The notes below the pieces were generated by a model that searched no databases, was not told where the DNA came from, and was given only the letters and a program-made list of their open reading frames with translations. A program made the translations under genes and the position numbers. From positions 1 to 39,617 of the forward strand of contig NZ_CAMFHB010000052.1 of the NCBI RefSeq assembly GCF_945952055.1: a stretch of 39,617 nt of DNA. Reading direction: 5' to 3'. Shown piece by piece: positions 1 through 8,080 of the stretch (within the stretch, counting starts at the first letter, position 1; the number at the start of each line of letters is the position of its first letter). The DNA is from an uncultured Alsobacter sp. (lineage in GTDB: Bacteria; Pseudomonadota; Alphaproteobacteria; Rhizobiales; Beijerinckiaceae).

Positions 1-2
1 AG

Positions 3-218
3 GCCGACGAGGCTCGCCGTGCTGAGGAAGCTCGCAAGGCCGACGAGGCTCGCCGGGCTGAGGAAGCTTGCAAGGCGGACGAGGCGCGTCGGGCGGAGGA
101 AGCCCGCAAGGCCGACGAGGCTCGCCGGGTGGAGGAAGCTCGCAAGGCCGACGAGGCCCGGCGCGTCGAGGAGGCCCGCAAGGCCGAGGAAGCGCGCAAG
201 GCCGAACAGACCCGTCGC
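3..218 (+). repeat. Six in-frame 36-bp tandem repeats
   Basis: Units lie at 3-38, 39-74, 75-110, 111-146, 147-182 and 183-218. Each starts GCC GAC GAG GC(N) and ends CGC AAG, except the last, which has drifted. The array probably continues upstream of the window. Units differ mostly at third codon positions, as expected for a coding repeat under selection on its protein sequence. Confidence 0.9.
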
Positions 219-455
219 GCTGCCGATCCACGCCCGCCTGGCGCCCCTCCGCCGCGGACGGCGGAGGACATCCGCAAGCAGCTTCTCGACGCGCTCGCCA
301 CGCGCAAGCCCCAGGCCGACGGGGCACCCTTGTCTCCCGAAGCGGAGGAAGCGGCGAAGTTGCTCGGGGGCACGGCGCCCGCCGGTGCCGCTCTTCCGGC
401 GCCTGCTCAGGTGAGGCAGGCTCCGGCGCCGGCGCCGAAGCCGTCGGCTCCCTGA
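3..455 (+). CDS. C-terminal part of a charged, repeat-rich helical protein (5' end outside window)
   Basis: The frame is open from the window edge and stops with TGA at 453-455, so only the last 150 codons are seen. Residues 1-72 are six 12-residue units of the type ADEARRAEEARK, with acidic and basic residues alternating every three to four positions. This pattern predicts a long coiled coil or an isolated charged alpha-helix. A Pro/Ala-rich tail follows, containing a short helix-like stretch (AEDIRKQLLDALATRK) and ending in PAPAPKPSAP. Similar Lys/Glu/Ala stretches occur in TolA-like and other envelope-spanning proteins, but nothing here identifies the family and the N-terminus is missing. 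It converges on the minus-strand gene ending at 480, with 24 bp between the stops. The gene is certain as a reading frame; its function is unknown. Confidence 0.7.
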   Translation, partial: ADEARRAEEARKADEARRAEEACKADEARRAEEARKADEARRVEEARKADEARRVEEARKAEEARKAEQTRRAADPRPPGAPPPRTAEDIRKQLLDALATRKPQADGAPLSPEAEEAAKLLGGTAPAGAALPAPAQVRQAPAPAPKPSAP

Positions 456-479
456 CGCGCCGGCGTCACTCCCGGAGCG

Positions 480-698
480 TCAGTCCCTGTCCCGGTAATG
501 GGCCAGCACCGCCAAGCGGATGGCCGAGGAGAGGTTGGTCGTGTCGCGCTCGGCGTCGATGGCGGCGACCAAGGCGTTGACGCTGGTGCCCCGGGCTTGC
601 GCCATGGCCCTCAGACCCGTCCAGAAGGCCTCCTCGATCGAAACGCTGGTGAGATGCCCGGCAATCCGTACCGAGCGTTTCACCACCGCGTCGTTCAA
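480..698 (-). CDS. Ribbon-helix-helix domain protein
   Basis: This 72-residue protein resembles the small ribbon-helix-helix proteins common in Hyphomicrobiales (RHH_4 type): a beta-strand (VVKRSVRIAGHLTSVSIEEAFW) followed by two helices (FWTGLRAMAQARGTSVNALVAAIDAE). The conserved core is VSIE.AFW..L...A. Family members may bind DNA or proteins; no target is known to me. Its ATG overlaps the stop of the upstream DUF4169 gene by four bases (ATGA at 695-698), so the two are translationally coupled. Together with sspB they form a minus-strand operon downstream of ssrA. The fold assignment is fairly secure and the function is not. Confidence 0.85.
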   Translation of the reverse strand: MNDAVVKRSVRIAGHLTSVSIEEAFWTGLRAMAQARGTSVNALVAAIDAERDTTNLSSAIRLAVLAHYRDRD

Positions 699-910
699 GA
701 CGCGGCTCCGTCGTCCTGATCGGCATCCGCGGCCGGGCCGATGCGGTGGCCGTCGATGGCGCGGCGAGCGCGCTCCTGCTCGGTCTCGACCGCCTTGCGC
801 TCGGCCTTGGTGCGGCCGAACGCGATCCTGTTCTCCGCGGCGCGGGCCTCTGCCGCCCCGCGGGCCTTGGCCTTGCGGGCCTTGCGCAGATTGATGATGT
901 CGGCCGTCAT
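695..910 (-). CDS. DUF4169 family small basic protein
   Basis: The protein has 71 residues and begins MTADIINLRKARKAKAR, a signature of the DUF4169 family. It continues with a helical, Ala/Arg/Glu-rich segment (AENRIAFGRTKAERK) and an acidic tail. I chose the start at 910 rather than the upstream in-frame ATG at 1042, because the conserved family N-terminus begins here and the longer frame would overlap sspB. It lies 7 bp after the sspB stop and overlaps the next gene by four bases. Its function is unknown. The basic, charged composition would suit nucleic-acid or ribosome contact, but that is only inference. Confidence 0.85.
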   Translation of the reverse strand: MTADIINLRKARKAKARGAAEARAAENRIAFGRTKAERKAVETEQERARRAIDGHRIGPAADADQDDGAAS

Positions 911-917
911 GCCCGGC

Positions 918-1556
918 TCACGGCTTCTTGCGGAACGCGTCCAGCCGCACGACCTGGGCACCGTCGCCGGCGGGGGCCTCGACGGCCGGGTCGTCCTTCT
1001 TTCCGGCCTTCCCGGTCTTGGCCTTCTCGGCCTCGGGCGCATCCTTGGCCGGCTTTTCGGACGCGGCCTTGTCGGCAGCCTTGCGCGATGCCTCGCGGGT
1101 GTCCTTCTTCACCGGCAGCGGCAGGGCCGTGGGAGCGGGCGGCGGCTCCACCGCTGTCTCCTCCTCCGCGTCCGCATGGTCGTTGTCGGCCGGTTCGGCA
1201 CCGGACAATTCGAACTTGAGGCCGAACTGCACCGAGGGGTCGAAGAACCCCGTCAGCGCGTCGAACGGCACGAGCAGCCGCTCCGGGATGCCGGAGAACG
1301 ACAGGCCGACCTCGAAGGCGTGCTCGTTGACCGAGAGGTCCCAGAACTGGTGCTGCAGGACGATCGTCATCTCCTCCGGGTACTTCTCGCGCAGGCGCTG
1401 CGAGATGCGCACGCCCGGGTCGACCGTGCGGAAGGAGACGTAGAAATGGTGTTCGCCCGGCAAGCCCTGCTCGGCGGCGTCGGTCAGGACCTGACGCACT
1501 ACGCCCTTGAGGGCTTCCTGGACGAGGAGATCGTATCGGATGTGGTCTTGGTTCAT
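918..1556 (-). CDS. sspB: SspB, ClpXP adaptor for ssrA-tagged proteins (alphaproteobacterial type)
   Basis: SspB binds the peptide tag added by tmRNA and tethers the substrate to ClpX for degradation in the cytoplasm. The 212-residue protein starts MNQDHIRYDLLVQEALKGVV, typical of alphaproteobacterial SspB. The tag-binding core covers residues 1-100 (HHFYVSFRT, FWDLSV, FEVGLSFSG, IPFDALTGFFDPS-like motifs). A low-complexity Ala/Lys/Glu/Pro tail follows and ends in AQVVRLDAFRKKP; in the family the extreme C-terminus docks on ClpX. The start codon is about 26 bp downstream of the tmRNA 3' end. I see no good Shine-Dalgarno sequence in that gap. DUF4169 and ribbon-helix-helix genes follow in the same operon. 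Confidence 0.93.
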   Translation of the reverse strand: MNQDHIRYDLLVQEALKGVVRQVLTDAAEQGLPGEHHFYVSFRTVDPGVRISQRLREKYPEEMTIVLQHQFWDLSVNEHAFEVGLSFSGIPERLLVPFDALTGFFDPSVQFGLKFELSGAEPADNDHADAEEETAVEPPPAPTALPLPVKKDTREASRKAADKAASEKPAKDAPEAEKAKTGKAGKKDDPAVEAPAGDGAQVVRLDAFRKKP

Positions 1557-1582
1557 TCAGGCCCGGCCAGGCTGGAAGGAAG

Positions 1583-1910
1583 GTGGAGGTTTCTGTTGCC
1601 AGGTACCTCCGAACCCCGCCTTACGGTGCTACCCGCAAGGGCTTTGTTTCGGCTTTAGAGACCGCTTACGCGGCCACCGCAACCGGAGCATAGTTGTCGT
1701 TGGCAACTATATGTTCGGCCCGATAACGGCGGAACCATGCCGGGCAAAAGAGCACCCTTTACACCCTCGTCGATCCTATTTCGCCCCCGCCGGAAACCAG
1801 CCGCCGTGTCGCGCGGCGCGGTGGTTTCGGGTGGAGGCGCCGGGTACTGCCCCCGGGTCCGAAAGGCTTATTCCGATGTCCGTTTATCACCATAGCCGTC
1901 TCGCGACGGC
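1583..1910 (-). ncRNA. ssrA: tmRNA (ssrA), circularly permuted two-piece alphaproteobacterial form
   Basis: The minus strand holds a 12-codon tag frame, ANDNYAPVAVAA followed by TAA (1704 down to 1666), preceded in the same RNA by a tRNA-like 5' end. The acceptor piece comes first and ends with CGCCTCC, A, CC at about 1839-1830. The coding piece starts at 1788 with GGGGGCG. These two ends pair into a seven-base-pair acceptor stem with a G3-U70 wobble, the identity element for alanyl-tRNA synthetase. The 41-nt spacer between them (1789-1829) is itself a hairpin (GAAACCA with TGGTTTC) that would be removed by processing. A terminal hairpin (1585-1610, GGAGGT with ACCTCC) closes the coding piece. 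The 3' and 5' limits are estimates to within about ten bases. It acts with SmpB (not in this window) to rescue stalled ribosomes. Confidence 0.95.
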
Positions 1911-1916
1911 ACCCCG

Positions 1917-1922
1917 AATATA
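1917..1922 (-). promoter_or_regulatory. Probable -10 element of the ssrA promoter
   Basis: On the minus strand the hexamer TATATT (1922 to 1917) lies about seven bases before the inferred tmRNA 5' end. No convincing -35 match is visible 16-18 bases upstream; the best is TTTCGC. The thyA transcript starts in the opposite direction from the same 150-bp interval. Confidence 0.5.
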
Positions 1923-2078
1923 GTGCGCTGGCGCCGCTGGCGAAAGACCCGCGGGCCGCGAAAGAGCCGATTGGTGAGGCAAACCTTGCCCCTGCCGCAA
2001 TCCGCGTGGAAAACGCTCGTCGGAGGTGGCCGCGACTCGCCTCAACCGCTACGGTTCGCGCCCGAGCGAGGACATCAC

Positions 2079-2873
2079 ATGCAGGCCTATCACGACCTGA
2101 TCCGCCGCGTGCTGGCCGAGGGCACGCGCAAGACCGACCGGACCGGTACGGGGACCATCAGCATCTTCGGCCACCAGATGCGGTTCGACCTGGAGCAGGG
2201 CTTTCCGCTCGTCACGACGAAGAAGCTGCACCTGCGCTCCATCGTCCACGAACTGCTGTGGTTCCTCGCGGGCGATACCAACATCGCCTATCTCAAGGCC
2301 AACAAGGTCACGATCTGGGACGAATGGGCCGACGAGGCCGGCGATCTCGGCCCGGTCTACGGCAAGCAATGGCGCAGCTGGCAGAAGCCGGACGGCGGCA
2401 CGGTGGACCAGATCCGCTGGGTCGTCGACGAGATCAGGCGCAACCCGGATTCTCGCCGGCTCGTGGTGAGCGCGTGGAACCCGGCCGAGCTCGACAAGAT
2501 GGCGCTGGCGCCGTGCCACTGCCTGTTCCAGTTCTACGTCGCCGACGGACGCCTGTCCTGCCAGCTCTACCAGCGCTCGGCCGACAGCTTCCTGGGCGTG
2601 CCGTTCAACATCGCCAGCTACGCGCTCCTCACCCACATGGTGGCCCATGTGACGGGGCTGAGGCCGGGCGACTTCGTGCACAGCTTCGGCGACGCCCATC
2701 TCTACCTGAACCATCTCGAGCAGGCGGAACTCCTGCTGTCCCGCGATCCCCGGCCGCTCCCCACGCTGCGGTTGAACCCCGACGTGAAGTCGATCTTCGA
2801 TTTCACCTATGACGACGTGGCCATCGAAGGCTACGACCCGCATCCTGCCATCCGCGCGGAGGTTGCGGTTTGA
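2079..2873 (+). CDS. thyA: Thymidylate synthase
   Basis: ThyA methylates dUMP to dTMP, using 5,10-methylenetetrahydrofolate as carbon donor and reductant and releasing dihydrofolate. The protein has 264 residues, the same length as the E. coli enzyme. The catalytic cysteine is C146 in [12 protein letters not shown]. Other family signatures are the N-terminal RTGTGT loop, [14 protein letters not shown], the arginine pair in [14 protein letters not shown] and the dUMP/folate-binding [17 protein letters not shown]. The start at 2079 has GAGG (2068-2071) seven bases upstream; an open frame further upstream runs into the ssrA promoter and is not used. Dihydrofolate reductase, which recycles its product, lies 0.6 kb downstream on the same strand. 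Confidence 0.97.
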   Translation: MQAYHDLIRRVLAEGTRKTDRTGTGTISIFGHQMRFDLEQGFPLVTTKKLHLRSIVHELLWFLAGDTNIAYLKANKVTIWDEWADEAGDLGPVYGKQWRSWQKPDGGTVDQIRWVVDEIRRNPDSRRLVVSAWNPAELDKMALAPCHCLFQFYVADGRLSCQLYQRSADSFLGVPFNIASYALLTHMVAHVTGLRPGDFVHSFGDAHLYLNHLEQAELLLSRDPRPLPTLRLNPDVKSIFDFTYDDVAIEGYDPHPAIRAEVAV

Positions 2874-2959
2874 GGGACATCGGGTCGGCTGGGAGCCTGT
2901 AAGTCCACCTCTTGCGTCGCAGCGCAGCTCCTTTTGCAAATAGCGCTAATCGAGGCCGC

Positions 2960-3451
2960 ATGACCTCCCTGATCCGCCAAGCCGTCCCCGCCGACGCCGA
3001 CCTCGTCTTCTCCCTGGTGCGCGAACTCGCCGACTACGAGCGGCTGTCGCACGAGGTCGACGCGACGGCCGAGATGATCGCCTCCGCCCTGTTCGGGCCG
3101 AACCCCCGCGTCTTCTGCGACATCGCGGAATGGAACGGCGAGGGGGTCGGCTTCGCGCTCTGGTTCTACAATTTCTCGACCTTCCGCGGCCGTCACGGGA
3201 TCTATCTGGAGGACCTCTTCGTCCGCCCGTCCGTTCGCGGGCACGGCCTGGGCAAGCTGCTGCTGGCCTCGCTCGCCAAGCGCTGCGTCGCCGAGAATCT
3301 GGCCCGGCTCGAATGGTCGGTGCTCGATTGGAACGAGCCGTCCATCGCGTTCTACAAGGCCCAGGGCGCGGTCCTGCTCGATGGCTGGACGACCTGCCGG
3401 GTGACCGGCGAGGCGTTGTGGCGGCTGGCCGACAAGGCGGTCGCGCCATGA
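2960..3451 (+). CDS. GNAT family N-acetyltransferase
   Basis: This 163-residue protein is a single GNAT domain. The acetyl-CoA pyrophosphate-binding motif A is seen as YLEDLFVRPSVRGHGLGKLLL (core RGHGLG, about residues 86-96). The C-terminal motif LDWNEPSIAFYKAQGA is typical of the diamine acetyltransferase-like branch. The acceptor substrate (polyamine, amine or antibiotic) cannot be read from the sequence. The start at 2960 has GAGG five bases upstream; an earlier in-frame start at 2912 has no good ribosome site. Its stop overlaps the start of the dihydrofolate reductase gene by four bases (ATGA at 3448-3451), so the two are co-translated. Confidence 0.88.
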   Translation: MTSLIRQAVPADADLVFSLVRELADYERLSHEVDATAEMIASALFGPNPRVFCDIAEWNGEGVGFALWFYNFSTFRGRHGIYLEDLFVRPSVRGHGLGKLLLASLAKRCVAENLARLEWSVLDWNEPSIAFYKAQGAVLLDGWTTCRVTGEALWRLADKAVAP

Positions 3452-3957
3452 CCCTTCCCGTCAGCATCGTCGTCGCGGCCGCCGACAACGACGTGATCGG
3501 CCGCGACAACCGGCTCATCTGGCGGCTGCGCACCGACCTGAGACATTTTCGCGAGCTCACGATCGGCCGGCCGCTGGTGATGGGCCGCAAGACCTTCCTG
3601 TCGATCGGCGCACCCCTGCCCGGGCGGGAGTCGATCGTCGTGACGCGCGACCCCGGCTTTGCCCCCGACGGGGTCCGGGTCGCGGGGTCGGTGGACGAAG
3701 CGCTCGCGCTCGCCCAGGAGGTCGGGGCGCGCATGGGAGCCGACAGCGTGGCGATCGGGGGCGGTGGCGAGATCTATGCCCAGACGATGGCGATCGCCGA
3801 CCGCATCCATCTCACCCGTGTCCACGTCGCGCCCGAGGGCGAGACGGTGTTTCCGCGCATCGATCCCGCCGCGTTTCGGGAGGTTCGCCGGGAGGCTCAT
3901 CCTGCCGGCCCCAGCGACGACCATCCGTTCACCTTCATCGACTACGAGCGTCGCTGA
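3448..3957 (+). CDS. folA: Dihydrofolate reductase
   Basis: It reduces dihydrofolate to tetrahydrofolate with NADPH in the cytoplasm, regenerating the cofactor consumed by ThyA. It has 169 residues. Family motifs are the N-terminal strand SIVVAAADNDVIGRDN, the helix with the catalytic acid (LRTDLRHFRELT), the NADPH-binding VMGRKTFLSIG and the IGGGGEIY loop near residue 105-112. The loop before the catalytic helix reads LIWRLRTD, so the proline usual in E. coli-type enzymes (LPWxLP) is not conserved. Translation starts within the stop of the GNAT gene. A 150-bp gap with no recognised gene separates it from hflK. Confidence 0.96.
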   Translation: MTLPVSIVVAAADNDVIGRDNRLIWRLRTDLRHFRELTIGRPLVMGRKTFLSIGAPLPGRESIVVTRDPGFAPDGVRVAGSVDEALALAQEVGARMGADSVAIGGGGEIYAQTMAIADRIHLTRVHVAPEGETVFPRIDPAAFREVRREAHPAGPSDDHPFTFIDYERR

Positions 3958-4107
3958 AGCCTGAAATCGGTCAAATCCGTCAACCAATTGGCCCAGGCTC
4001 CGTTGACGAAGGGGCGACGAAGCCCCACTTCCGTGCCACAAAGTGAAAGTCAACGCGTCCGAAGTGGCGCGGGATCGAACGACGTTCAGCGGAAAAGGAC
4101 GGACTGA

Positions 4108-5247
4108 ATGCCTTGGAGCAATCAGAGCGGCGGTGGCGGGCCGTGGGGTCAGAAGCGACCCGGCGGGCCTTGGGGCGGAGGGCCCCAGGGCGGTAATGGA
4201 GGGGGAGGCGGCACCCCGCCGGATCTCGAGGATCTGCTGCGTCGCAGCCAGGATCGTCTGCGGCAGGTCATGCCGGGCGGATCCATGGGCGGGCGCGGCG
4301 TCGCGGCCGTGGCGCTGCTGGCGGTGGCGCTGTGGGGCCTGACCGGCTTCTACACCGTGCGTCCGGACGAAGTGGGCCTCAACCTGGTGTTCGGCCGCTA
4401 CGTCGGCACGACCCAGCCCGGCCTGAACTACAATTTCCCGTACCCGATCGGCAGCGTGGTGAAGCCCCGCGTGACCGTGGTGAACACGACCGAGGTGGGC
4501 TATCGCGGTTCGGAGGCCGGCAGCCGGCGGTCCGTGACGCGTGACGTGCTCGAAGAGAGCCTGATGCTCACCGGCGACGAAAACATCGTCGACATCGATT
4601 TCGCCGTTCAGTGGCAGATCAACCCGGCGCGGGCCGCCGACTATGTCTTCAACATCCAGGAGCCCCAGGCTTCGGTGAAGGCCGTGGCCGAGGGCGCCAT
4701 GCGCGAGGTCGTGGGCCGGCGCAACATCCAGGCCATCCTGACCACCGACCGCGGTGCCATCGAGGCCGAGGTCCGGCAGCTGATGCAGGACGTGCTGAAC
4801 AGCTATCGCTCCGGCGTCGAGATCCGCCTCGTGCAGCTGCAGAAGGTGGACCCGCCGCAGCAGGTCATCGACGCCTTCCGCGACGTGCAGGCCGCCCGGC
4901 AGGACCAGGATCGCGCCCGCAACGAAGCCGAAACCTACGCCAGCAAGGTCGTGCCGGAAGCGCGCGGCGAGGCGGCCAGGATCGTGCAGGAGGCGGAAGC
5001 CTACCGCGAGCGCAGCGTGGCCGAGGCCAACGGTCAGTCGAGCCGCTTCAAGCAGGTCTACGAGGAGTACCGCAAGGCGCCCGAGCTGACGCGCGAGCGC
5101 ATGTATCTCGAAACGATGGAGAGGGTCCTGGGCGGGGCCGACAAGATCATCATCGACCAGAAGGGAAGCGCCGGGGGCGGGCAGGGCGTCGTGCCCTATC
5201 TGCCGCTCACCGAGCTGCAGCGCCGTCCGCAGGGAGCCACGAAGTGA
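4108..5247 (+). CDS. hflK: HflK, FtsH protease modulator subunit
   Basis: HflK forms a membrane complex with HflC that encloses and modulates the FtsH protease. The 379-residue protein has a Gly/Pro/Gln-rich cytoplasmic N-terminus (1-50), one transmembrane helix at about 65-85 ([20 protein letters not shown]) and a periplasmic SPFH/band-7 domain ([32 protein letters not shown]). A long helical region follows ([34 protein letters not shown]), ending in a short Pro/Leu-containing tail. AAAAGGA 11 bases upstream of the ATG serves as ribosome site. The stop overlaps the GTG start of hflC by four bases, as expected for two subunits made in equal amounts. Confidence 0.96.
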   Translation: MPWSNQSGGGGPWGQKRPGGPWGGGPQGGNGGGGGTPPDLEDLLRRSQDRLRQVMPGGSMGGRGVAAVALLAVALWGLTGFYTVRPDEVGLNLVFGRYVGTTQPGLNYNFPYPIGSVVKPRVTVVNTTEVGYRGSEAGSRRSVTRDVLEESLMLTGDENIVDIDFAVQWQINPARAADYVFNIQEPQASVKAVAEGAMREVVGRRNIQAILTTDRGAIEAEVRQLMQDVLNSYRSGVEIRLVQLQKVDPPQQVIDAFRDVQAARQDQDRARNEAETYASKVVPEARGEAARIVQEAEAYRERSVAEANGQSSRFKQVYEEYRKAPELTRERMYLETMERVLGGADKIIIDQKGSAGGGQGVVPYLPLTELQRRPQGATK

Positions 5248-6155
5248 CCAGCACCGTTCGCTTCGCGCTCGTCGCGCTCCTCGCGGTCGCCGCCGTCGTG
5301 CTCTACGCGTCCGCCTTCGTCGTCCCGCAGACGTCCCAGGCCCTGGTGTTCCAGTTCGGCCGGGTCTCCCGTCCGCCGATCACCGAGCCGGGTCTCTACT
5401 GGAAGATCCCGTTCATCGAGACCGTCGTCGAGATCGACAAGCGGATCCTCGACCTCGAGCTGCCGTCGCAGGAAGTCATTGCCTCCGACCAGAAGCGCCT
5501 CGTGGTGGACGCCTTCACGCGCTACCGGGTCACCGATCCGCTGCGCTTCTACCAGTCGGTCGGCAACGTCTCGGGCGGCAACCTGCGCCTGACGTCGATC
5601 GTCAACTCGACGGTGCGCACCGTGCTCGCGGATGCCAGCTTCTCGGCCGTCGTGCGCACCGAGCGCGCGGGCCTGATGCACAAGATCCGCGACGAGGTGA
5701 ACCGCCAGGCCGGCGGCCTCGGCATCGAAGTCGTCGACGTGCGGCTGCGCCGTGCGGACCTGCCGGAGCAGAACAGCCAGGCGGTGTTCCAGCGCATGCA
5801 GACCGAGCGCCAGCGCGAGGCGGCCGACATCCGGGCGCAGGGTTCGCAGCTGTCGCAGACGATCCGCGCCGGCGCGGACCGGCAGGTCACGGTGCTGCGC
5901 GCCGATGCGACCCGCAGGGCCGACGAGCTGCGCGGTACGGGCGAAGCCGAGAAGAACCGCATCCTGGCCGAGGCCTTCGGCCGCGATCCGGACTTCTTCG
6001 CCTTCTACCGCACCATGCAGGCCTATGAGGCGTCGATCCGGGCCGGCGATACGCGGATGATCCTGTCCCCGGACAGCGATTTCTTCCGCTACTTCAACGA
6101 TCCACGGACCGTCGGGAAGGACCAGAGCCGTCCCGACGCGCCCAAGCAGCCCTGA
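5244..6155 (+). CDS. hflC: HflC, FtsH protease modulator subunit
   Basis: This is the partner of HflK in the inner membrane. It has 303 residues, an N-terminal transmembrane helix (about 6-26, FALVALLAVAAVVLYASAFVV) and a band-7 domain starting SQALVFQFGRVSRPPITEPGLYWKIPF. The signature IEVVDVRLRRADLPEQNSQAVFQRMQTERQREAADIRAQG leads into the long helix. The family motif AFGRDPDFFAFYRTMQAYE comes next, then SPDSDFFRYF. The start is GTG at 5244, inside the hflK stop region (GTGA overlap). A DUF2065 gene follows 11 bp later. Confidence 0.96.
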   Translation: MTSTVRFALVALLAVAAVVLYASAFVVPQTSQALVFQFGRVSRPPITEPGLYWKIPFIETVVEIDKRILDLELPSQEVIASDQKRLVVDAFTRYRVTDPLRFYQSVGNVSGGNLRLTSIVNSTVRTVLADASFSAVVRTERAGLMHKIRDEVNRQAGGLGIEVVDVRLRRADLPEQNSQAVFQRMQTERQREAADIRAQGSQLSQTIRAGADRQVTVLRADATRRADELRGTGEAEKNRILAEAFGRDPDFFAFYRTMQAYEASIRAGDTRMILSPDSDFFRYFNDPRTVGKDQSRPDAPKQP

Positions 6156-6166
6156 CCGGGCCTGAC

Positions 6167-6358
6167 TTGGACTTCCTGGTGGGCATAGGCCTGGTCTTCG
6201 CCATCGAAGGCCTGGCCTTTGCCGCTTTCCCGGGCTTCGTGCAGCGGCGCATGCGCGACGCGCTCGAACTCGGCGAGGGGCAGATGCGGGCCGCGGGCCT
6301 GGCCAGCGCCGTCATCGGCGTGCTGATCGTCTGGCTCGCGCGTCGCCTGCTCGCATGA
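6167..6358 (+). CDS. DUF2065 small membrane protein
   Basis: The 63-residue protein has two hydrophobic segments (about 3-20 and 45-60) separated by a short charged stretch (QRRMRDALELGEGQMR). This matches the DUF2065 family (YjeT of E. coli), which is characteristically encoded next to hflC. The start is a TTG at 6167, 11 bp after the hflC stop; no ATG or GTG gives a sensible product. Location and size fit an accessory inner-membrane protein of the HflKC locus. Its biochemical function is unknown. Confidence 0.85.
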   Translation: MDFLVGIGLVFAIEGLAFAAFPGFVQRRMRDALELGEGQMRAAGLASAVIGVLIVWLARRLLA

Positions 6359-6503
6359 TCGTGTCCAGGCCGGTTCGCCCGCGCACCTCGTGACCGGGCG
6401 CGGCTGGCTCTATATGGTGAGCATGCCCCCGGGATCGTCCGTCGCGGTTCCGCCCCAATCTTGGTCTGACACTGAGTTTCGCGCGCATCCGAGAGAGAGA
6501 TCC

Positions 6504-8012
6504 ATGGTCCATTCCGTTCCCCAGGCCTTCCGGCGGTTCGCGATCGCGACGGCTGCCGTCGCAGTTCTGGCCGGCGCTCCGTCCCTCGTGGCGCCGACGC
6601 CCGCCTTCGCCCGCTCGGCCCCGGAGTCCTTCGCGGACCTGGCCGAGAGCGTCATCGGCGCCGTCGTGAACATCTCGGCGGCGACCACCAGCACGGAGCA
6701 GCGCTCGGTCCAGCTGCCGCAGCTGCCGCCAGGCTCGCCGTTCCAGGAGTTCTTCGACGAGTTCTTCAAGGGCGGCCCGAACAACAACCAGGGCGAGGCG
6801 CAGCCCAACCGTCCGCAGGGGCCGCAGCAGCGCCGGTCGAACTCGCTCGGCTCGGGCTTCGTCATCGACGCCTCGGGCATCGTGATCACGAACAACCACG
6901 TGATCGGCGAGGCCAACGACATCACGGTGATCTTCTCCGACGGCAAGAAGCTGAAGGCCGAGATCGTCGGCAAGGACCCCAAGGTCGACCTCGCCGTGCT
7001 GCGCGTGAAGTCGGACAAGCCGCTCAAGGCGGTGAAGTTCGGCGACAGCGAGAAGGCGCGCATCGGCGACTGGGTCATGGCCATCGGCAACCCGTTCGGG
7101 CTCGGCGGCACCGTCACGGCGGGCATCATCTCCGCCCGCAACCGTGACATCTCCGACCAATCCTACGGCCAGTACATCCAGACCGACGCGTCCATCAACA
7201 AGGGCAACTCCGGCGGCCCGCTGTTCAACATGGATGGCGACGTCATCGGCATCAACACGGCCATCCTGTCGCCGTCGGGCGGCTCGATCGGCATCGGCTT
7301 CTCGGTGCCCGCGGCGCTTGCCAAGCCCGTCATCGACCAGCTGATCCAGTACGGCGAGACCCGCCGCGGCTGGCTCGGCGTGCGCATCCAGAACGTCGAC
7401 GACTCCATCGCCGAGAGCCTGGGCCTGGGTTCGGCCCGCGGCGCCCTCGTCGCCGGTATCGACGAGAAGGGCCCCGCCAAGCCCGCCGGCATCGAGGCCG
7501 GCGACGTGATCGTCAAGTTCGACGGCGTCGAAGTGAAGGAATCGAAGGATCTGCCGCGCATCGTCGGCCAGACGCCGGTCGGCAAGGCCGTCGACGTCCT
7601 CGTGGTGCGCAAGGGCAAGGAGCTGACCAAGTCGGTGACGCTCGGCCGGCTCGAGGACGGCGAGAAGCTGGCCAAGGCCAACCTGCCGGGGGCCGAAGCG
7701 GAGAAGCCGGCCGTCAAGCGCGCGCTCGGCCTCGAGCTGTCGCCGATGACCGAGGACCTGCGCAAGCGCTTCTCGATCAAGGAGAGCGTGAAGGGCGTGA
7801 TCGTGTCGCGCGTCGATCCGAATTCACCCGCCGCGGACAAGCGCATCGGCGTCGGCGACGTCATCGTCGAAGTCCAGCAGGAACCGGTCGGCACGCCCGA
7901 CGCCATGACCAAGCGCATCGATGCGCTGAAGAAGGACGGAAAGAAGTCGGCGCTGCTCCTGGTGTCCAACGCCCAGGGCGAAGTCCGCTTCGTGGCCGTC
8001 AGCATCGAGTAG
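6504..8012 (+). CDS. degP: Do/HtrA family periplasmic serine protease
   Basis: It degrades or chaperones misfolded envelope proteins. The 502-residue protein begins with a Sec signal peptide (about 1-38; hydrophobic ATAAVAVLAGAPSLVAP, then PAFARSA). The catalytic triad is visible: H132 in ITNNHVI, D162 in VDLAVL and S236 in NKGNSGGPLF, with spacings matching E. coli DegP. A glutamine/asparagine-rich loop (about 70-110) follows the first strand, as in the DegP LA loop. Two PDZ domains occupy about 290-375 and 405-500. The start at 6504 is preceded by GAGAGAGA; the frame extends upstream, but without a signal-like start. It follows the HflKC genes, making a membrane/periplasm quality-control cluster. 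A terminator follows at 8039. Confidence 0.95.
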   Translation: MVHSVPQAFRRFAIATAAVAVLAGAPSLVAPTPAFARSAPESFADLAESVIGAVVNISAATTSTEQRSVQLPQLPPGSPFQEFFDEFFKGGPNNNQGEAQPNRPQGPQQRRSNSLGSGFVIDASGIVITNNHVIGEANDITVIFSDGKKLKAEIVGKDPKVDLAVLRVKSDKPLKAVKFGDSEKARIGDWVMAIGNPFGLGGTVTAGIISARNRDISDQSYGQYIQTDASINKGNSGGPLFNMDGDVIGINTAILSPSGGSIGIGFSVPAALAKPVIDQLIQYGETRRGWLGVRIQNVDDSIAESLGLGSARGALVAGIDEKGPAKPAGIEAGDVIVKFDGVEVKESKDLPRIVGQTPVGKAVDVLVVRKGKELTKSVTLGRLEDGEKLAKANLPGAEAEKPAVKRALGLELSPMTEDLRKRFSIKESVKGVIVSRVDPNSPAADKRIGVGDVIVEVQQEPVGTPDAMTKRIDALKKDGKKSALLLVSNAQGEVRFVAVSIE

Positions 8013-8038
8013 CCGGTTTTCGTTCTGGAGACCCTCCC

Positions 8039-8066
8039 AATGCCCGCGCCTCGGCGCGGGCATTTT
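8039..8066 (+). terminator. Rho-independent terminator after the Do protease gene
   Basis: AATGCCCGCGCC (8039-8050) pairs perfectly with GGCGCGGGCATT (8053-8064), followed by TTTT in the plus direction. It lies between the convergent protease and serB genes. The reverse direction lacks a T-run. Confidence 0.85.
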
Positions 8067-8080
8067 CGTTGGTGGAGGCT

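Noticed and set aside
1507-1923. Plus-strand open frame over the tmRNA region
   Set aside because: The tag frame, tRNA-like ends and hairpins on the minus strand explain this DNA as ssrA. The frame has no ribosome site and no recognisable product.
6359-6503. Heat-shock type promoter before the Do protease gene
   Set aside because: No pair of elements matched the alphaproteobacterial RpoH or RpoE patterns well enough to report.
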